From the NCBI RefSeq assembly GCF_008705135.1, contig NZ_CP023694.1, forward strand, positions 2,046,001 through 2,110,000: 64,000 nt of DNA, given 5' to 3'. The notes beneath the pieces were generated by a model that searched no databases, was not told the origin of the DNA, and saw nothing but the letters and a program-made list of their open reading frames with translations. Position 1 is the first letter of the stretch. Each line of letters begins with the position of its first letter. The position numbers were made by a program, and so were the translations under genes. Of this stretch, positions 15,910 to 24,636 are shown one piece after another. The stretch comes from Streptomyces coeruleorubidus. Its GTDB lineage: Bacteria; Actinomycetota; Actinomycetes; Streptomycetales; Streptomycetaceae.

Positions 15910-17139
15910 TCAGATATCGCTCTTCCGGCGCAGCCGTGCCCGCGGTCGGCGGGCCTCGTCCGTGTCCTTCGGCTCCCTCGGTGACCGCACGGCGACGCCT
16001 GAGGACAGCAGCAACAGCACCCCGAGCGTCACGAACGGAGCCGCCACCCCCGCGACCCCGGCGATCAGCCCGGCCGCGGCGGGCGCGGCCACCTGGCCGA
16101 GCCGGTTGCCGGTCAGGCGCAGCGCCAGGGCCGTGGATCGGGCCTCGTCGGGCGCGGCCTGGACGACCGTCGTCATGGACAGCGGCTGCCCCACACCGAG
16201 GCAGAAGCCGAGCAGCACCAGCAGCAGGCCGAGCGTCCACACCGGCATCGGCAGGGCGATGCCCGCGCACAGCAGGGCCGCCAGCAGACAGGTCACCGTG
16301 AGCAGCACGGTGCGGCCGAGCAGCCGCAGCAGGGGCGTCAGCACCAGACGGCAGGCGATGGTGGCCGCCGCGCGCAGGCTGAGCAGGACGCCGATCACGG
16401 ACGGCGCGATGCCCCGGTGCTCGCCGACCACCGGAAGGTAGGCGGTGAGGATGTCGGTCGCGGACAGCACGGCGAGGCTGATGAGGATGCCTGCCGGCAC
16501 GCCCCGGGTGCGCAGGATGCGCCCGACCGGGACACGGTCGCCCTTCTCGGCGCGGGACGTGGCCGCCGTGCGGCGGTGCTCGATGCGCCACAGCGAGGTG
16601 AACGCGACCGCCCCGATCGCACCCGCCGCGATCAGGGCGAGCGCGCTGGTGCCCGTCATGTCGTCGCCGCTGATCACCGCGCCCGCGGCGATGGGGCCGA
16701 CGAGCTGGCCGAGCGCGGCACCGATGGTGAAGTGGCCGAAGTTGCGGTCCTGTTCGTGCGGCGCGGACTGGCGGGCGACGAGGGACTGGGAGCCGATGAC
16801 GAAGCAGAGGTGACCGAGGCCCATCACGCCGCTCCACAGGGCCATCACCCACAGGGAGTTCGCGACGCCGCTGAGCGCGCAGCCGCCGGATATGAGGACC
16901 ACGCCGATGGGCAGCAGGGGCGCGCAGCGGCCGTGGTCGGTGCGGCGGCCCAGGGGGACGGCGGCGAACAGCGGCAGCAGCGCGTACACACCCGCGATCA
17001 CACCGACCGCGCGCTCGTCCGCGCCCAGCGCGAGGGCCCGGTAGGAGACGGCGGGCCGGGCCATCGACACCGCCCCCTGCGCGAAGCTGAAGGCGATGAC
17101 GAGGCGGAGCAGCCAGCCGCGGTTCCCACCGGGCCTCAC
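15910..17139 (-). CDS. MFS transporter
   Basis: 409 residues from the GTG at 17137-17139, which has GGAGG 5 nt upstream; the GTG at 17151 lies before that site and is unlikely. Twelve helices; the MFS loop signature appears as GRRTDHGRCAPLL between helices 2 and 3, followed by GHLCFVIGSQSLVARQSAPHEQDRNFG. The C-terminal half includes GFCLGVGQPLSMTTVVQAAP. Drug-efflux-like architecture but no substrate-specific motif. It starts 34 bp after the CitMHS gene stop and is likely in its operon. Confidence 0.85.
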   Translation of the reverse strand: MRPGGNRGWLLRLVIAFSFAQGAVSMARPAVSYRALALGADERAVGVIAGVYALLPLFAAVPLGRRTDHGRCAPLLPIGVVLISGGCALSGVANSLWVMALWSGVMGLGHLCFVIGSQSLVARQSAPHEQDRNFGHFTIGAALGQLVGPIAAGAVISGDDMTGTSALALIAAGAIGAVAFTSLWRIEHRRTAATSRAEKGDRVPVGRILRTRGVPAGILISLAVLSATDILTAYLPVVGEHRGIAPSVIGVLLSLRAAATIACRLVLTPLLRLLGRTVLLTVTCLLAALLCAGIALPMPVWTLGLLLVLLGFCLGVGQPLSMTTVVQAAPDEARSTALALRLTGNRLGQVAAPAAAGLIAGVAGVAAPFVTLGVLLLLSSGVAVRSPREPKDTDEARRPRARLRRKSDI

Positions 17140-17173
17140 GATGTCCTCCACACGGATCGGATGTCCACGGGGG

Positions 17174-18592
17174 TCAGATGATCCCGAAGAGCATGCCCGC
17201 CCCGAGGATGACCAGACAGGTGAGGGCGGCCCACTTCACGACGAACTTCGTGTGGTCGCCGAACTCGACCTTGGCCATGCCGACCAGGACGTACACGGCC
17301 GGGACCAGCGGGCTCGACATGTGCAGCGGCTGGCCGACGAGGGAGGCGCGGGCCATCTCCAGCGGGGAGACACCGTGCGCGGCGCCCGCCTCGGCGAGGA
17401 CCGGCAGGACACCGAAGTAGAAGCCGTCGTTCGACATGAAGTACGTCAGCGGAAGGCTGAGGATGCCGGTGACCAGGGCCATGTGCGGGCCCATGCTGGC
17501 GGGGATGACGTCCACCATCCACTTGGCCATGTTGTCGACCATGCCGGTGCCCTGGAGGACGCCGGTGAAGACGGCGGCGGCGAAGACCATGCCGGAGACG
17601 TTCAGGACGTTCTCGGCGTGGGCGGCGATGCGGGCCTTCTGGTCCGGGATGTGCGGGAAGTTGACGGTGAGCACGAGTGCGGCGCCGAGCAGGAACAGCA
17701 CCGGGATCGGCAGCACCTCCATGATCATGGCGGTGAGCAGGCCGACCGTGAGCAGCGCGTTGAACCAGTACAGCTTGGGGCGCAGCGTGGCGCGGTGGGG
17801 GTCGAGGCCCTGGAAGTCGTCGTCCTGCTCGTCGGCGTCCGTGCCGGAACCCGCGCCGCCCGCGACGCCCTTGCGCATGGAGACCTTGCCGTCGCCGGAG
17901 CCGCCGGCGCCCACGAGGACCGTCTCGGTCTCCTTCTCCTCGACCTTCTCCTCCACCAGCACCTCGTCCAGCGTCAGCACGCCCAGCCGCCGGCGCTCAC
18001 GCACACCGAGGACGTAGGAGAGGACGAAGACGAAGAGCAGGCCCACCAGGAGCGCCGGGATCATCGGGACGAAGATGTCGCTGGCGTCCAGCTTGAGCGC
18101 GGTCGCGGCGCGGGCGGTCGGGCCGCCCCAGGGGAGGGTGTTCATCACGCCGTTGGCCATGGCGGCGACACCGGTCATCACGACCAGGCTCATCTTCAGG
18201 CGCTTGTACAGCGGGTACATCGCCGAGACGGTGATCATGAAGGTGGTGGAGCCGTCGCCGTCCAGCGACACGATCGCGGCGAGCACGGCGGTGCCGACGA
18301 CGATCCGCATCGGGTCGGCTTTGCAGAATTTGAGGATGCCGCGGACGACCGGGTCGAAGAGACCGACATCGATCATCACACCGAAGTAGACGATCGCGAA
18401 CATGAGCATCGCCGCAGTGGGGGCGAGGTCGGTCACGCCGTCGAGGACGTAGTCGCCGAGGTTGGCGCCCTTGCCGACGAACACGCAGAACAGCGCGGGA
18501 ATCAGCACGAGCGCCGCGATCGGCGACATCTTCTTCATCATGATCAGGACCAGGAAGGTCGCGATCATGGCGAAGCCGAGGATGGTCAGCAT
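17174..18592 (-). CDS. CitMHS-family citrate/metal-citrate transporter
   Basis: 472 residues from the ATG at 18590-18592 (MLTILGFAMIATF). About twelve membrane helices, with the family's conserved VSLDGDGSTTFMITVSAMYPLYK and NTLPWGGPTARAATAL segments. A long cytoplasmic loop near residues 225-275 is acidic and Gly-rich (EKVEEKETETVLVGAGG). CitMHS proteins import citrate complexed with Mg2+, Ca2+ or Fe. Upstream lie two pairs of inverted half-sites. In many bacteria such genes answer to a citrate-sensing two-component system; none is encoded here. Confidence 0.92.
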   Translation of the reverse strand: MLTILGFAMIATFLVLIMMKKMSPIAALVLIPALFCVFVGKGANLGDYVLDGVTDLAPTAAMLMFAIVYFGVMIDVGLFDPVVRGILKFCKADPMRIVVGTAVLAAIVSLDGDGSTTFMITVSAMYPLYKRLKMSLVVMTGVAAMANGVMNTLPWGGPTARAATALKLDASDIFVPMIPALLVGLLFVFVLSYVLGVRERRRLGVLTLDEVLVEEKVEEKETETVLVGAGGSGDGKVSMRKGVAGGAGSGTDADEQDDDFQGLDPHRATLRPKLYWFNALLTVGLLTAMIMEVLPIPVLFLLGAALVLTVNFPHIPDQKARIAAHAENVLNVSGMVFAAAVFTGVLQGTGMVDNMAKWMVDVIPASMGPHMALVTGILSLPLTYFMSNDGFYFGVLPVLAEAGAAHGVSPLEMARASLVGQPLHMSSPLVPAVYVLVGMAKVEFGDHTKFVVKWAALTCLVILGAGMLFGII

Positions 18593-18600
18593 GAGTGGAT

Positions 18601-18665
18601 ACCTAACGTTCGCCCTTGAACATCCCACCAGGGCCGGCGGTGTCCGAGACGTTAGGTGCGTTCAA
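18601..18665. promoter_or_regulatory. Interleaved inverted repeats upstream of the CitMHS gene
   Basis: ACCTAACGT (18601-18609) and ACGTTAGGT (18649-18657) are perfect 9-bp inverted arms 39 bp apart. TTGAAC (18616-18621) and GTTCAA (18660-18665) form a second inverted pair. The order of arms rules out one extended hairpin, so two separated binding half-sites or DNA looping is more likely. The control region of the molybdopterin gene does not share them. Confidence 0.45.
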
Positions 18666-18727
18666 GCAGCGTTAACAAGACGTTGACGTGCGAGCAATAA
18701 GCGCAAAACTGCTGGTCACAGCTTTGC

Positions 18728-20995
18728 TCAGGTCAGAGCGGTGAGCTTTTCGGTCACGGATGCGCATCCGGGGGCAGTCTCGGGGGCGACCTCGACGGGC
18801 ACTCCGTTGAGGACCGCGTTGCCGGACAGCGGGTCGAGCAGGCGGCCGTCGAGGAGCTGGTTGACGTTGACGCCGGGGTCGGTCGCGGCATGGCTGAGAC
18901 GGGTGCCGGGGCGGCTGTGGCCCCAGCCGTGCGGCAGGCTCACCACGCCCCGGCGCACGTCGTCGGTGACCTCGGCCGGTGCGGTCACCTCTCCCCCGGC
19001 GCCCTTCACGCGCACCGGCGCCCCGTCGCGCACGCCCAGCCGTTCGGCGTCCTCGGGGTGGATGTGCAGGGTGCAGCGGTTGGATCCGCCGGTGAGGGCC
19101 GGCACGTTGTGCATCCAGCTGTTGTTCGAGCGCAGGTGGCGGCGGCCGACCAGGACGAGTCCGCCGGGGCGCTCCTCCAGGGCGCGCTTCAGGCGGGGCA
19201 GGTCGTCCGCGATCGGCTGCGGCAGCAGTTCCACCTTGCCGCTCCTGGTCTTCAGCGGCTGCGGGAGCCGGGGCCGCAGCGGACCGAGGTCGATGCCGTG
19301 CGGGTGCGCGAGCAGCTTCTGAAGGCTCAGTCCGTCCGGTCGTACGCCGAAGCCGTCGCCGTAGGGGCCGAGACGCAGCATCATGTCCAGCCGCCGCTCG
19401 GGGCCGGTGTCGCCGGTGAGCAGCGTGGCGAGTTCGCGGGGGTCACGGCCGTGCACGGGCGAGTGCGGTTCCTCGACCGCCTTGCCGAGGGTCTGGTCGA
19501 TGACCATCTGGTCGACGGCGGCGGGATCGGCCCCGTGCATGCCCGTCACGGCGAGGATCAGCCGCGCCAGGATCTCCGTCTCGGCCATCCGGCCCGGCTC
19601 CAGCGGGATCGCGGGACGGGTGTAGCGAACCTGGTTGCGGACGGCGAAGGTGTTGAAGGCGAAGTCGTGGTGCGGGCTCTGGGAGGGCGGGGGCGGGGGC
19701 AGGACGACGTCGGCGTGGCGTGCGGTCTCGTTGAGGTACGGGTCGACGCTGACCATGAAGTCGAGCGATTCGAGCGCCTTGTCGAGCCGGTCGCCGTCGG
19801 GCGCGGAGAGCACGGGGTTGGCGGCGACGACCAGCAGCGCGCGCACCGGTTCGCCCTCCTCGGTGGCGGTGTCGATCTCCTCCGCGAGGGCGGAGAGGGG
19901 CAGTTCGCCCTTGGCCTCCGGGTGCCGGCTCACGCGGGAGTGCCAGCGCCCGAGGGCGAAGCCGCGGCCCGGTCCGGCGGGGCGCGGGGTCTTGTCGGTG
20001 GCGGCCTGCGGGAAGAGCGCCCCGCCGGGCCGGTCGAGGTTGCCGGTGAGGATGTTCAGGACGTCGACGAGCCAGCTGGCCAGGGTGCCGTGCGGGACGG
20101 TGCAGCTGCCGATGCGCCCGTAGACGGCGGCGGTGGGGGCGGCGGCGAGCTCGCGGGCGAGGGCGCGGATGACGTCGGCCTCGACGTCGCAGGCGGCGGC
20201 GACGGCTTCGGGGGTGAACTCCCGCAGGGCGTCGGCCACTTCCTCGACGCCCTGGACGTGCGGGGTGGGTTCGGTGAGGCCCTCGTCGAAGAGCACCTGG
20301 GCCATCGCCGCCAGCAGCAGCGCGTCGGTGCCGGGCCGCACGGCGATGTGCCGGTCGGCGAGCTTCGCGGTGCGGGTGCGCCGCGGGTCGATCACGACGA
20401 GCGTGCCGCCGCGGGCCTTGAGCGCCTTGAGTTTGCCGGGGAAGTCGGGGGCCGTGCACAGACTGCCGTTGGATTCCAGCGGGTTGGCGCCGATCAGGAG
20501 CAGATGGTCGGTGTGATCCAGGTCGGGCACGGGGATGGCGTGCGCGTCGCCGAAGAGCAGTCCGCTGGAGACGTGCTTGGGCATCTGGTCCACCGTGGAG
20601 GCGGTGAAGACGCTGCGCGTGCCGAGCCCGGCGAGCAGCAGCGCCGGGTAGAGGGCGCCGGCCATGGTGTGCACGTTGGGGTTGCCGAGGACGACGCCGA
20701 CGGAGTTCGGGCCGTACCGCTCGACGACGGGCCGGATGCCGGCGGCGACCGCGTCGAAGGCCTCCTCCCAGGTGGCCTCGCGCAGCTCGCCGTCCCGGCG
20801 CACGAGCGGGGTGCGCAGCCGGTCGGGGTCGGCGTCGACGGCCCCGAAGGAGGCGCCCTTGGGGCAGATGAATCCCTTGCTGAAGACGTCGTCGCGGTCA
20901 CCTCGGGCACGGGTGACGCGCGTCCCCTCGATGGTGAGGGTCAGGCCGCAGGTGGCCTCGCACAGGGGACAGATACGCAGGGCGGTGCGGGACAC
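18728..20995 (-). CDS. Molybdopterin-dependent oxidoreductase (DMSO reductase family, single chain)
   Basis: 755 residues from the GTG at 20993-20995, set by TGGAGG 4 nt upstream. The start RICPLCEATCGL and later GFICPKG give a C-x2-C-x3-C-x~27-C [4Fe-4S] site. Next come the bis-MGD binding regions (GNPNVHTMAGALYPALLLAGL, LLLIGANPLESNGSL, VVIDPRRTRTAKLAD) and a C-terminal dinucleotide-binding domain (NNSWMHNVPALTGGSNRCTLHIHPEDAERLGV, VNQLLDGRLLDPLSGNA). No adjacent electron-transfer subunit exists. A formate-dehydrogenase- or nitrate-reductase-like cytoplasmic enzyme is possible; substrate unknown. It follows its TetR gene and a perfect palindrome. Confidence 0.88.
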   Translation of the reverse strand: MSRTALRICPLCEATCGLTLTIEGTRVTRARGDRDDVFSKGFICPKGASFGAVDADPDRLRTPLVRRDGELREATWEEAFDAVAAGIRPVVERYGPNSVGVVLGNPNVHTMAGALYPALLLAGLGTRSVFTASTVDQMPKHVSSGLLFGDAHAIPVPDLDHTDHLLLIGANPLESNGSLCTAPDFPGKLKALKARGGTLVVIDPRRTRTAKLADRHIAVRPGTDALLLAAMAQVLFDEGLTEPTPHVQGVEEVADALREFTPEAVAAACDVEADVIRALARELAAAPTAAVYGRIGSCTVPHGTLASWLVDVLNILTGNLDRPGGALFPQAATDKTPRPAGPGRGFALGRWHSRVSRHPEAKGELPLSALAEEIDTATEEGEPVRALLVVAANPVLSAPDGDRLDKALESLDFMVSVDPYLNETARHADVVLPPPPPSQSPHHDFAFNTFAVRNQVRYTRPAIPLEPGRMAETEILARLILAVTGMHGADPAAVDQMVIDQTLGKAVEEPHSPVHGRDPRELATLLTGDTGPERRLDMMLRLGPYGDGFGVRPDGLSLQKLLAHPHGIDLGPLRPRLPQPLKTRSGKVELLPQPIADDLPRLKRALEERPGGLVLVGRRHLRSNNSWMHNVPALTGGSNRCTLHIHPEDAERLGVRDGAPVRVKGAGGEVTAPAEVTDDVRRGVVSLPHGWGHSRPGTRLSHAATDPGVNVNQLLDGRLLDPLSGNAVLNGVPVEVAPETAPGCASVTEKLTALT

Positions 20996-21041
20996 GGGTC
21001 CTCCAGGGGCGGCGGCTACGGTGACGCGCGGACGCGACCGA

Positions 21042-21059
21042 GCATACCGACCGGTATGC
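21042..21059. promoter_or_regulatory. Perfect TetR-type operator GCATACCG-AC-CGGTATGC
   Basis: 8-bp arms around a 2-nt centre, lying 47 bp upstream of the molybdopterin oxidoreductase start and 28 bp past the stop of the TetR gene. The TetR protein encoded upstream is the obvious ligand. Confidence 0.7.
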
Positions 21060-21087
21060 ACGGAGGGGAGGCCCTGGCCGCCACGAG

Positions 21088-21705
21088 TCAGTCGAGCACC
21101 CGGGCCAGATACGCCCGCAGCATCTCCCGCATCTCCTCGATGATCTTCTGGTCCCCGTCCGGCGCGACCCGGAAGGCCAAGTGCACGAGGGTGTCGGCGG
21201 TCTCCACGGCGATGAGGAAGACCCGGCGCAGATCCTCGTCGGGCTCACGGCCGAGATAGCCGGAGAGGAGCTCGGTGAGCCGGTCGGCGACGCGGTGGTT
21301 GGGTTCGGCCTGGCGGGCGCCGACCGGGATCTGGTTGCCGAAGTCGACGAGGGAGAAGCCGGGCGCGGTGCGCTTCATCTCCAGGTACTCGTCGAGCACG
21401 GCGTCCATGGCCTCGCGCCAGCCCCCGTCGCCCGCCTCCCGCAGGCGCTGGACGATCCGCTCCGAGTAGTGCTCGAGGTTGCGCTGGGCCAGCGCGTCGA
21501 CCATCTGGCGCTTGTTGCCGAAGAAGCGGTAGACCGAGCCGATGGGGACACCGGCCCGCTGGGCGACGGCACGGGTGCTCAGGGCGTCGTAGCCGACCTC
21601 GTCGAGGAGGCCGGCGCAGGCGTCGAGGATCCTGGTCAGGCGTTCGGCGCTGCGCCGCTGCACGGGCGCGCGGCGGAGCGATGTCGCGTGGGGCACGGGC
21701 TTCAT
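21088..21705 (-). CDS. TetR family regulator of the molybdopterin oxidoreductase
   Basis: 205 residues from the ATG at 21703-21705, overlapping the preceding lipoprotein stop (ATGA). The DNA-binding domain is RLTRILDACAGLLDEVGYDALSTRAVAQRAGVPIGSVYRFFGNKRQM; the rest is a helical ligand domain (YLEMKRTAPGFSLVDFGNQIP, FLIAVETADTLVHLAFRV). It sits between a lipoprotein gene and the oxidoreductase gene, with a palindromic operator after it. A similar operator before the MHS permease at 9.4 kb hints at a second target. Confidence 0.9.
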   Translation of the reverse strand: MKPVPHATSLRRAPVQRRSAERLTRILDACAGLLDEVGYDALSTRAVAQRAGVPIGSVYRFFGNKRQMVDALAQRNLEHYSERIVQRLREAGDGGWREAMDAVLDEYLEMKRTAPGFSLVDFGNQIPVGARQAEPNHRVADRLTELLSGYLGREPDEDLRRVFLIAVETADTLVHLAFRVAPDGDQKIIEEMREMLRAYLARVLD

Positions 21706-22310
21706 GATGCCCTTCCGGCGCGGTCCGGTGAACCTCGCCCCCCGGCAGGTGACCGGGTCGTTGCACGGGCCCGCGCCTTCCGCCGCGCGTTCGCGCTCGG
21801 CGTCGTGCCCGGGCCCGGCTCCGACGCGGTGATGTCGGCCGTACTCTCCACGGGTTCGCCGTCCACCACCCACACGGTGCCGTCGTCGGCGTAGAGGCGG
21901 GCCGTCACCTGGTGCGTGCCGCGCGGTACGAGCCGGCCGGCGAGGCGGTACCCGGGGGCGCGGAGCCGGGCGACGAGGCGGCCGTCCACGTAGAGGTGCG
22001 CGAGGCCGCGTCCGGCGACCACGCCGGCCGCGCCGGCCGGCGAGAAACGGAAGTTCCGCAAGGTCAGGCGTACGTCCCAGCCGTCGGCCACGCCGGGCTG
22101 CACCTCGATGCCGACGCCGGGGGCGTCCTCCTGCCCCACCTCCCGGTAGGGCCGCCCCTCCTTGTCCCGGTCATCCAGCAGCCTGCCCACGGGCGTGGGC
22201 GACGCCCCGCCGCCCCGCTCCCGCTCGGCACTGGAGCCGCAGCCCGCGGATCCGGCCACGAGGAGGACACAGACCGCGAGCACGGCCAAAGGTCCCCGTG
22301 TACACGACAT
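21702..22310 (-). CDS. Putative lipoprotein, unknown function
   Basis: 202 residues. A signal peptide with hydrophobic core LAVLAVCVLLVAGSAGC ends at a probable lipobox cysteine (residue 24), followed by a Gly/Ser/Thr-rich tether. The mature part contains a beta-rich domain (WDVRLTLRNFRFSPAGAAG, AHLYVDGRLVARLRAPGYRLA, GTHQVTARLYADDGTVWVVDG) resembling small secreted immunoglobulin-like domains of unknown role in actinobacteria. The last 35 residues are basic and low-complexity. Its stop codon overlaps the TetR start by 3 nt, so the two are translationally coupled. Confidence 0.8.
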   Translation of the reverse strand: MSCTRGPLAVLAVCVLLVAGSAGCGSSAERERGGGASPTPVGRLLDDRDKEGRPYREVGQEDAPGVGIEVQPGVADGWDVRLTLRNFRFSPAGAAGVVAGRGLAHLYVDGRLVARLRAPGYRLAGRLVPRGTHQVTARLYADDGTVWVVDGEPVESTADITASEPGPGTTPSANARRKARARATTRSPAGGRGSPDRAGRAS

Positions 22311-22472
22311 GTCGGGGAGCGTAGAACACGCGTCCGGTACTGCGGATCGTCCTGAAGTCTGGTCCCGGTCATCCGCCGGAAGTACGGCCTGTAGGGCACG
22401 TGTCCCCCTTGCGCCGGGGAAAACGCAATCCTACGGTACTGCATAGGAATCAGACACAAGGGAGCAGCGATC

Positions 22473-23825
22473 ATGAGCGATGGGGGTACCTCCCGCGCGA
22501 GCGGGTTCGAGCGTGGGGGAGCGCGGAAGACCGCCGAAGGGCTGACCTATCTCTCCGGCTTCGGCAACGAGCACAGCTCCGAGGCCGTACCGGGCGCACT
22601 GCCGGAGGGGCGCAACTCGCCCCAGCGGGCCCCGCTCGGGCTGTACGCGGAACAGCTGAGCGGTACGGCCTTCACCGAGCCCCGGGCCCACAACCGCCGC
22701 TCGTGGCTGTACCGGATCCGCCCGTCGGCCGCGCACCCGGCCTTCACCCGCACGCACAACGGCTCGATCCGCACCGCCCCCTTCACCCAGACCGTGCCCG
22801 ACCCCAACCGCCTGCGCTGGAACCCCCTCCCCGACCCGGCACCGGAGACCGACTTCCTGGCCGGCCTGTGGACCCTGGGCGGCAACGGCGACGTCACCCA
22901 GCGGACCGGCATCGCCGTCCACCTCTACACCGCCAACGCCTCGATGGACCGGGTGTTCAGCGACGCCGACGGCGAGCTGCTGATCGTCCCGGAGCGCGGC
23001 GGGCTGCTGCTGCGCACGGAGTTCGGTCTGCTCCATGTGGAGCCGGGCCATGTGGCGCTGATTCCACGTGGTGTCCGCTTCCGTGTGGAACTGCTCGACG
23101 AGTCCGCCCGCGGCTATGTGTGCGAGAACTACGGCGCGCCCTTCCACCTCCCCGACCTGGGCCCGATCGGCGCGAACGGCCTCGCCAACCCCCGGGACTT
23201 CCGCGCCCCGGTGGCCGTGTACGAGGACGTCGAGGGCCCGGTGGAGGTGGTGAACAAGTTCTGCGGCAACCTGTGGACGGCCACCTACGACCACTCCCCG
23301 CTCGATGTCGTCGCCTGGCACGGCAACCATGTGCCGTACGTCTACGACCTCCGCCGTTTCAATGCGCTCGGCACCATCACGTACGACCACCCGGACCCGT
23401 CGATCTTCACGGTGCTGACGTCCCCGTCGGACACCCCGGGGCTGGCCGGGGTCGACTTCGTGGTGTTCGCCCCGCGCTGGCTGGTGGGCGAGGACACGTT
23501 CCGGCCGCCGTACTTCCACCGGAACGTGATGACCGAGTACATGGGACTCATCGAGGGCGCGTACGACGCGAAGGCCGAAGGGTTCGTGCCGGGCGGCGGC
23601 TCGCTGCACAACATGATGTCGGCGCACGGCCCCGACCGGGAGACCTTCGACCGGGCGAGCGCCGCCGAGCTGAAGCCCCAGAAGATCGACGACGGCCTGG
23701 CGTTCATGTTCGAGACGCGCTGGCCGATCGCCCTCACCCCGCAGGCGGCCCGCGCCGAACACCTCCAGCAGCGCTACGACGACGTCTGGCAGGGCCTGGA
23801 GCGGCACTTCCGTCCCTTGCACTGA
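22473..23825 (+). CDS. hmgA: Homogentisate 1,2-dioxygenase
   Basis: 450 residues, full length. [38 protein letters not shown] and the iron site ([13 protein letters not shown] with His and Glu; [11 protein letters not shown] with the second His) identify the Fe(II) enzyme that opens homogentisate to maleylacetoacetate in tyrosine and phenylalanine breakdown. Oddly, between MSDG and ARKTAEGL there are about a dozen extra residues ([12 protein letters not shown]) encoded by a palindromic repeat element read in frame (22481-22521). The N-terminus is probably flexible, so activity should survive. GGGAG lies upstream. A GntR gene follows 26 bp downstream. Confidence 0.96.
   Translation: MSDGGTSRASGFERGGARKTAEGLTYLSGFGNEHSSEAVPGALPEGRNSPQRAPLGLYAEQLSGTAFTEPRAHNRRSWLYRIRPSAAHPAFTRTHNGSIRTAPFTQTVPDPNRLRWNPLPDPAPETDFLAGLWTLGGNGDVTQRTGIAVHLYTANASMDRVFSDADGELLIVPERGGLLLRTEFGLLHVEPGHVALIPRGVRFRVELLDESARGYVCENYGAPFHLPDLGPIGANGLANPRDFRAPVAVYEDVEGPVEVVNKFCGNLWTATYDHSPLDVVAWHGNHVPYVYDLRRFNALGTITYDHPDPSIFTVLTSPSDTPGLAGVDFVVFAPRWLVGEDTFRPPYFHRNVMTEYMGLIEGAYDAKAEGFVPGGGSLHNMMSAHGPDRETFDRASAAELKPQKIDDGLAFMFETRWPIALTPQAARAEHLQQRYDDVWQGLERHFRPLH
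22481..22521. repeat. Palindromic repeat element inserted in frame in hmgA, copy 2
   Basis: Begins TGGGGGTACCTCCCGC and ends TGGGGGAG, sharing the GGTACCTCCC core with the intergenic copy at 2105-2143. It encodes the residues that interrupt the usual HmgA N-terminus. Confidence 0.6.
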
Positions 23826-23851
23826 ACAGCCCCGACCGGTACGGATGGCCC

Positions 23852-24601
23852 GTGACCTCCTTCGCTCCGGACTCGATCGTCCTGAACCGCAAGCTGCCGC
23901 TCTGGTATCAGGTGTCACAGTCGCTGCGCGCCTCGATCCTCGGCCGCTCGCCCCGGGACCCGCTGCGCCTGCCCACCGAGGAGCAGCTCGCCGGGCACTA
24001 CGGGGTGAGCGTGCTGACCATGCGGCAGGCGCTGAAGGAGTTGGAGGACGAGGGGCTCATCTCGCGTCACCGCCGGCGCGGCACGTTCATCGAGCCGCAC
24101 GCGCGCCGGGGTTCCCCGGTCCGTCTGCTCGGCTCGGTGGACGCGATCGTGGCCCAGCAGTCCGGCATGACGACCGCGCTGCTGGACCACGGCACCGCCC
24201 CGGTGCCGGCCGAACTCACCGAGTTCTTCCCGGAGCTGCCCGAGGTGGCGACGTACCACCGGCTGCGCAGCGACGAGAAGGCCGGTGAGCCGACCAACCA
24301 CGCCCGCAACTACGTACGTCCCGAACTGGCCGCGCACATCGACCTGGACGACCTGGTCCGGTGGCCCATGACCAAGGTGCTGCGGGATGTCGTCGGGGCG
24401 GACATCAGCCGCATCACGGACACGGTGGAGGCCCGATTGGCCGACCCGGAGACCGCGAAACTGCTCCAAGTGCCGCTGCTCAGCCCGATCCTGCACTACA
24501 CGGGCGTCACGTACGACGCCGGCGGGCGGCCCTTGGACGTGGCCGTCATCCAGTACCGGGGGGACCGCTTCTCCTTCACGGTGACCCTTGAGGCGACCTG
24601 A
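23852..24601 (+). CDS. GntR family regulator (HutC/UTRA type)
   Basis: 249 residues from the GTG at 23852 (MTSFAPDSIVLNRKLPLWYQVSQSL). Winged helix: LRLPTEEQLAGHYGVSVLTMRQALKELEDEGLISRHRRRGTFI, residues 35-80. The C-terminal UTRA ligand domain runs to the end (LDHGTAPVPAELTEFFPELPEV, YDAGGRPLDVAVIQYRGDRFSFTVTLE). It follows hmgA closely on the same strand and is the likely regulator of tyrosine catabolism, though this is inferred from position only. A CCTA-N10-TAGG inverted repeat in the hmgA leader (about 22431-22448) is a possible site. Confidence 0.88.
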   Translation: MTSFAPDSIVLNRKLPLWYQVSQSLRASILGRSPRDPLRLPTEEQLAGHYGVSVLTMRQALKELEDEGLISRHRRRGTFIEPHARRGSPVRLLGSVDAIVAQQSGMTTALLDHGTAPVPAELTEFFPELPEVATYHRLRSDEKAGEPTNHARNYVRPELAAHIDLDDLVRWPMTKVLRDVVGADISRITDTVEARLADPETAKLLQVPLLSPILHYTGVTYDAGGRPLDVAVIQYRGDRFSFTVTLEAT

Positions 24602-24636
24602 CCCGGGTGTCGGAGCCACACCGTACGATGCCCTGC

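Noticed and set aside
17174..18665. A citrate-sensing two-component system expected next to CitMHS.
   Set aside because: No histidine kinase or response regulator is encoded within the neighbouring genes.
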